A stretch of DNA of 64,000 nt. Origin: JBHJGO01 sp050331715 (GTDB lineage Bacteria; Cyanobacteriota; Cyanobacteriia; Cyanobacteriales; Microcoleaceae). The stretch's first letter is position 1, and each line of letters starts with the position of its first letter. The translations under genes and the position numbers were made by a program. The DNA is taken from contig JBHJGO010000070.1 in the NCBI GenBank assembly GCA_050331715.1, forward strand, positions 1 to 64,000. Direction: 5' to 3'. Positions 63,911-64,000 of the stretch are shown one piece after another. The notes under the pieces were generated by a model that saw only the letters and a list, made by a program, of their open reading frames with translations, searched no databases and was not told where the DNA came from.

Positions 63911-64000
63911 TTTTGGGTGTATCGTGACTTTAAGTTACGTGTACTGAGTTTTACAGATCACCAAATCGCACCAACTACTGCCAATTCCCCACCAGGACAA

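Noticed and set aside
1..64000. CRISPR arrays, transposases, prophage
   Set aside because: No regularly spaced identical repeats of 24-40 nt, no transposase motifs and no phage structural genes were found.

Overview
The window is a stretch of cyanobacterial chromosome. Direct markers are photosystem I subunit PsaK, magnesium chelatase subunit ChlI plus a second H-type chelatase subunit, the crtP (phytoene desaturase) and crtB (phytoene synthase) pair, a CruP-type lycopene-cyclase paralogue, several cyanobacteria-restricted DUF families (DUF72, DUF928, DUF3318, DUF3493), a bacterial class A RNase P RNA, and at least 17 copies of the HIP1 octamer GCGATCGC scattered over 64 kb. Gene content (S-layer/SLH protein, two-partner-secretion haemagglutinin, CHAT protease, CHASE2 kinases and cyclases, PEP-CTERM protein, SPINDLY-like transferase) fits a Leptolyngbya/Phormidium-like filamentous cyanobacterium; that placement is inference.

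Layout. 0-10 kb: a short type II secretion F-domain protein, tRNA-Asp, a CtpA-type protease, an SLH-domain envelope protein ending in a strong terminator, a FAS1 lipoprotein, DUF72, an inositol-phosphatase family enzyme, a small conserved protein, a PEP-CTERM/DUF4114 secreted protein, a SpoU rRNA methyltransferase and an overlapping two-gene unit resembling a toxin-antitoxin pair. 10-20 kb: a large H-type chelatase subunit, a Tat-exported metallophosphoesterase, a short secreted peptide gene preceded by an 11-bp-periodic TTTACA triple repeat, a GH108-type muramidase, a TPR/O-GlcNAc-transferase protein and two small conserved genes. 20-30 kb: a large membrane protein with repeats, mutS, exonuclease III, a CNT-family nucleoside transporter, an envelope protein and DUF3318. 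30-40.5 kb: the main accessory cassette, in one direction: secreted haemagglutinin-like protein, TPR-CHAT protease (overlapping it by 8 nt), DUF928 protein, and a CHASE2 hybrid histidine kinase broken by an in-frame TGA. 40.5-51 kb: crtB-crtP, divergent dnaK-dnaJ, rfbB, DUF3493, psaK, cruP, and a nuclease-fold protein. 51-64 kb: potD-potB-potC polyamine-type ABC genes, a kinase-like protein, a TM2/winged-helix protein, sirohydrochlorin chelatase, a second DUF928 gene, an LMW-phosphatase-like protein, a coiled-coil protein, acylphosphatase, a CHASE2 adenylate/guanylate cyclase, rnpB, chlI and ruvC.

The genes group into tetrapyrrole metabolism (both ends of the window plus SirB/CbiX), carotenoids and photoprotection, envelope/secretion, DNA repair (mutS, xth, ruvC) and CHASE2/CHAT signalling. 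The most notable observations are: a DnaK whose phosphate-binding motif has lost both the conserved Asp and Thr; a CHASE2 kinase with both a nonsense codon and a receiver lacking its phospho-acceptor Asp; an HLR1/RpaB-like box sitting on the crtP promoter; two co-varying hairpin repeats exactly 50 bp apart upstream of psaK; DUF928 paralogues differing by paired loss of cysteines; and a candidate structured RNA upstream of the haemagglutinin gene. No CRISPR array, transposase, prophage or complete insertion sequence was seen.
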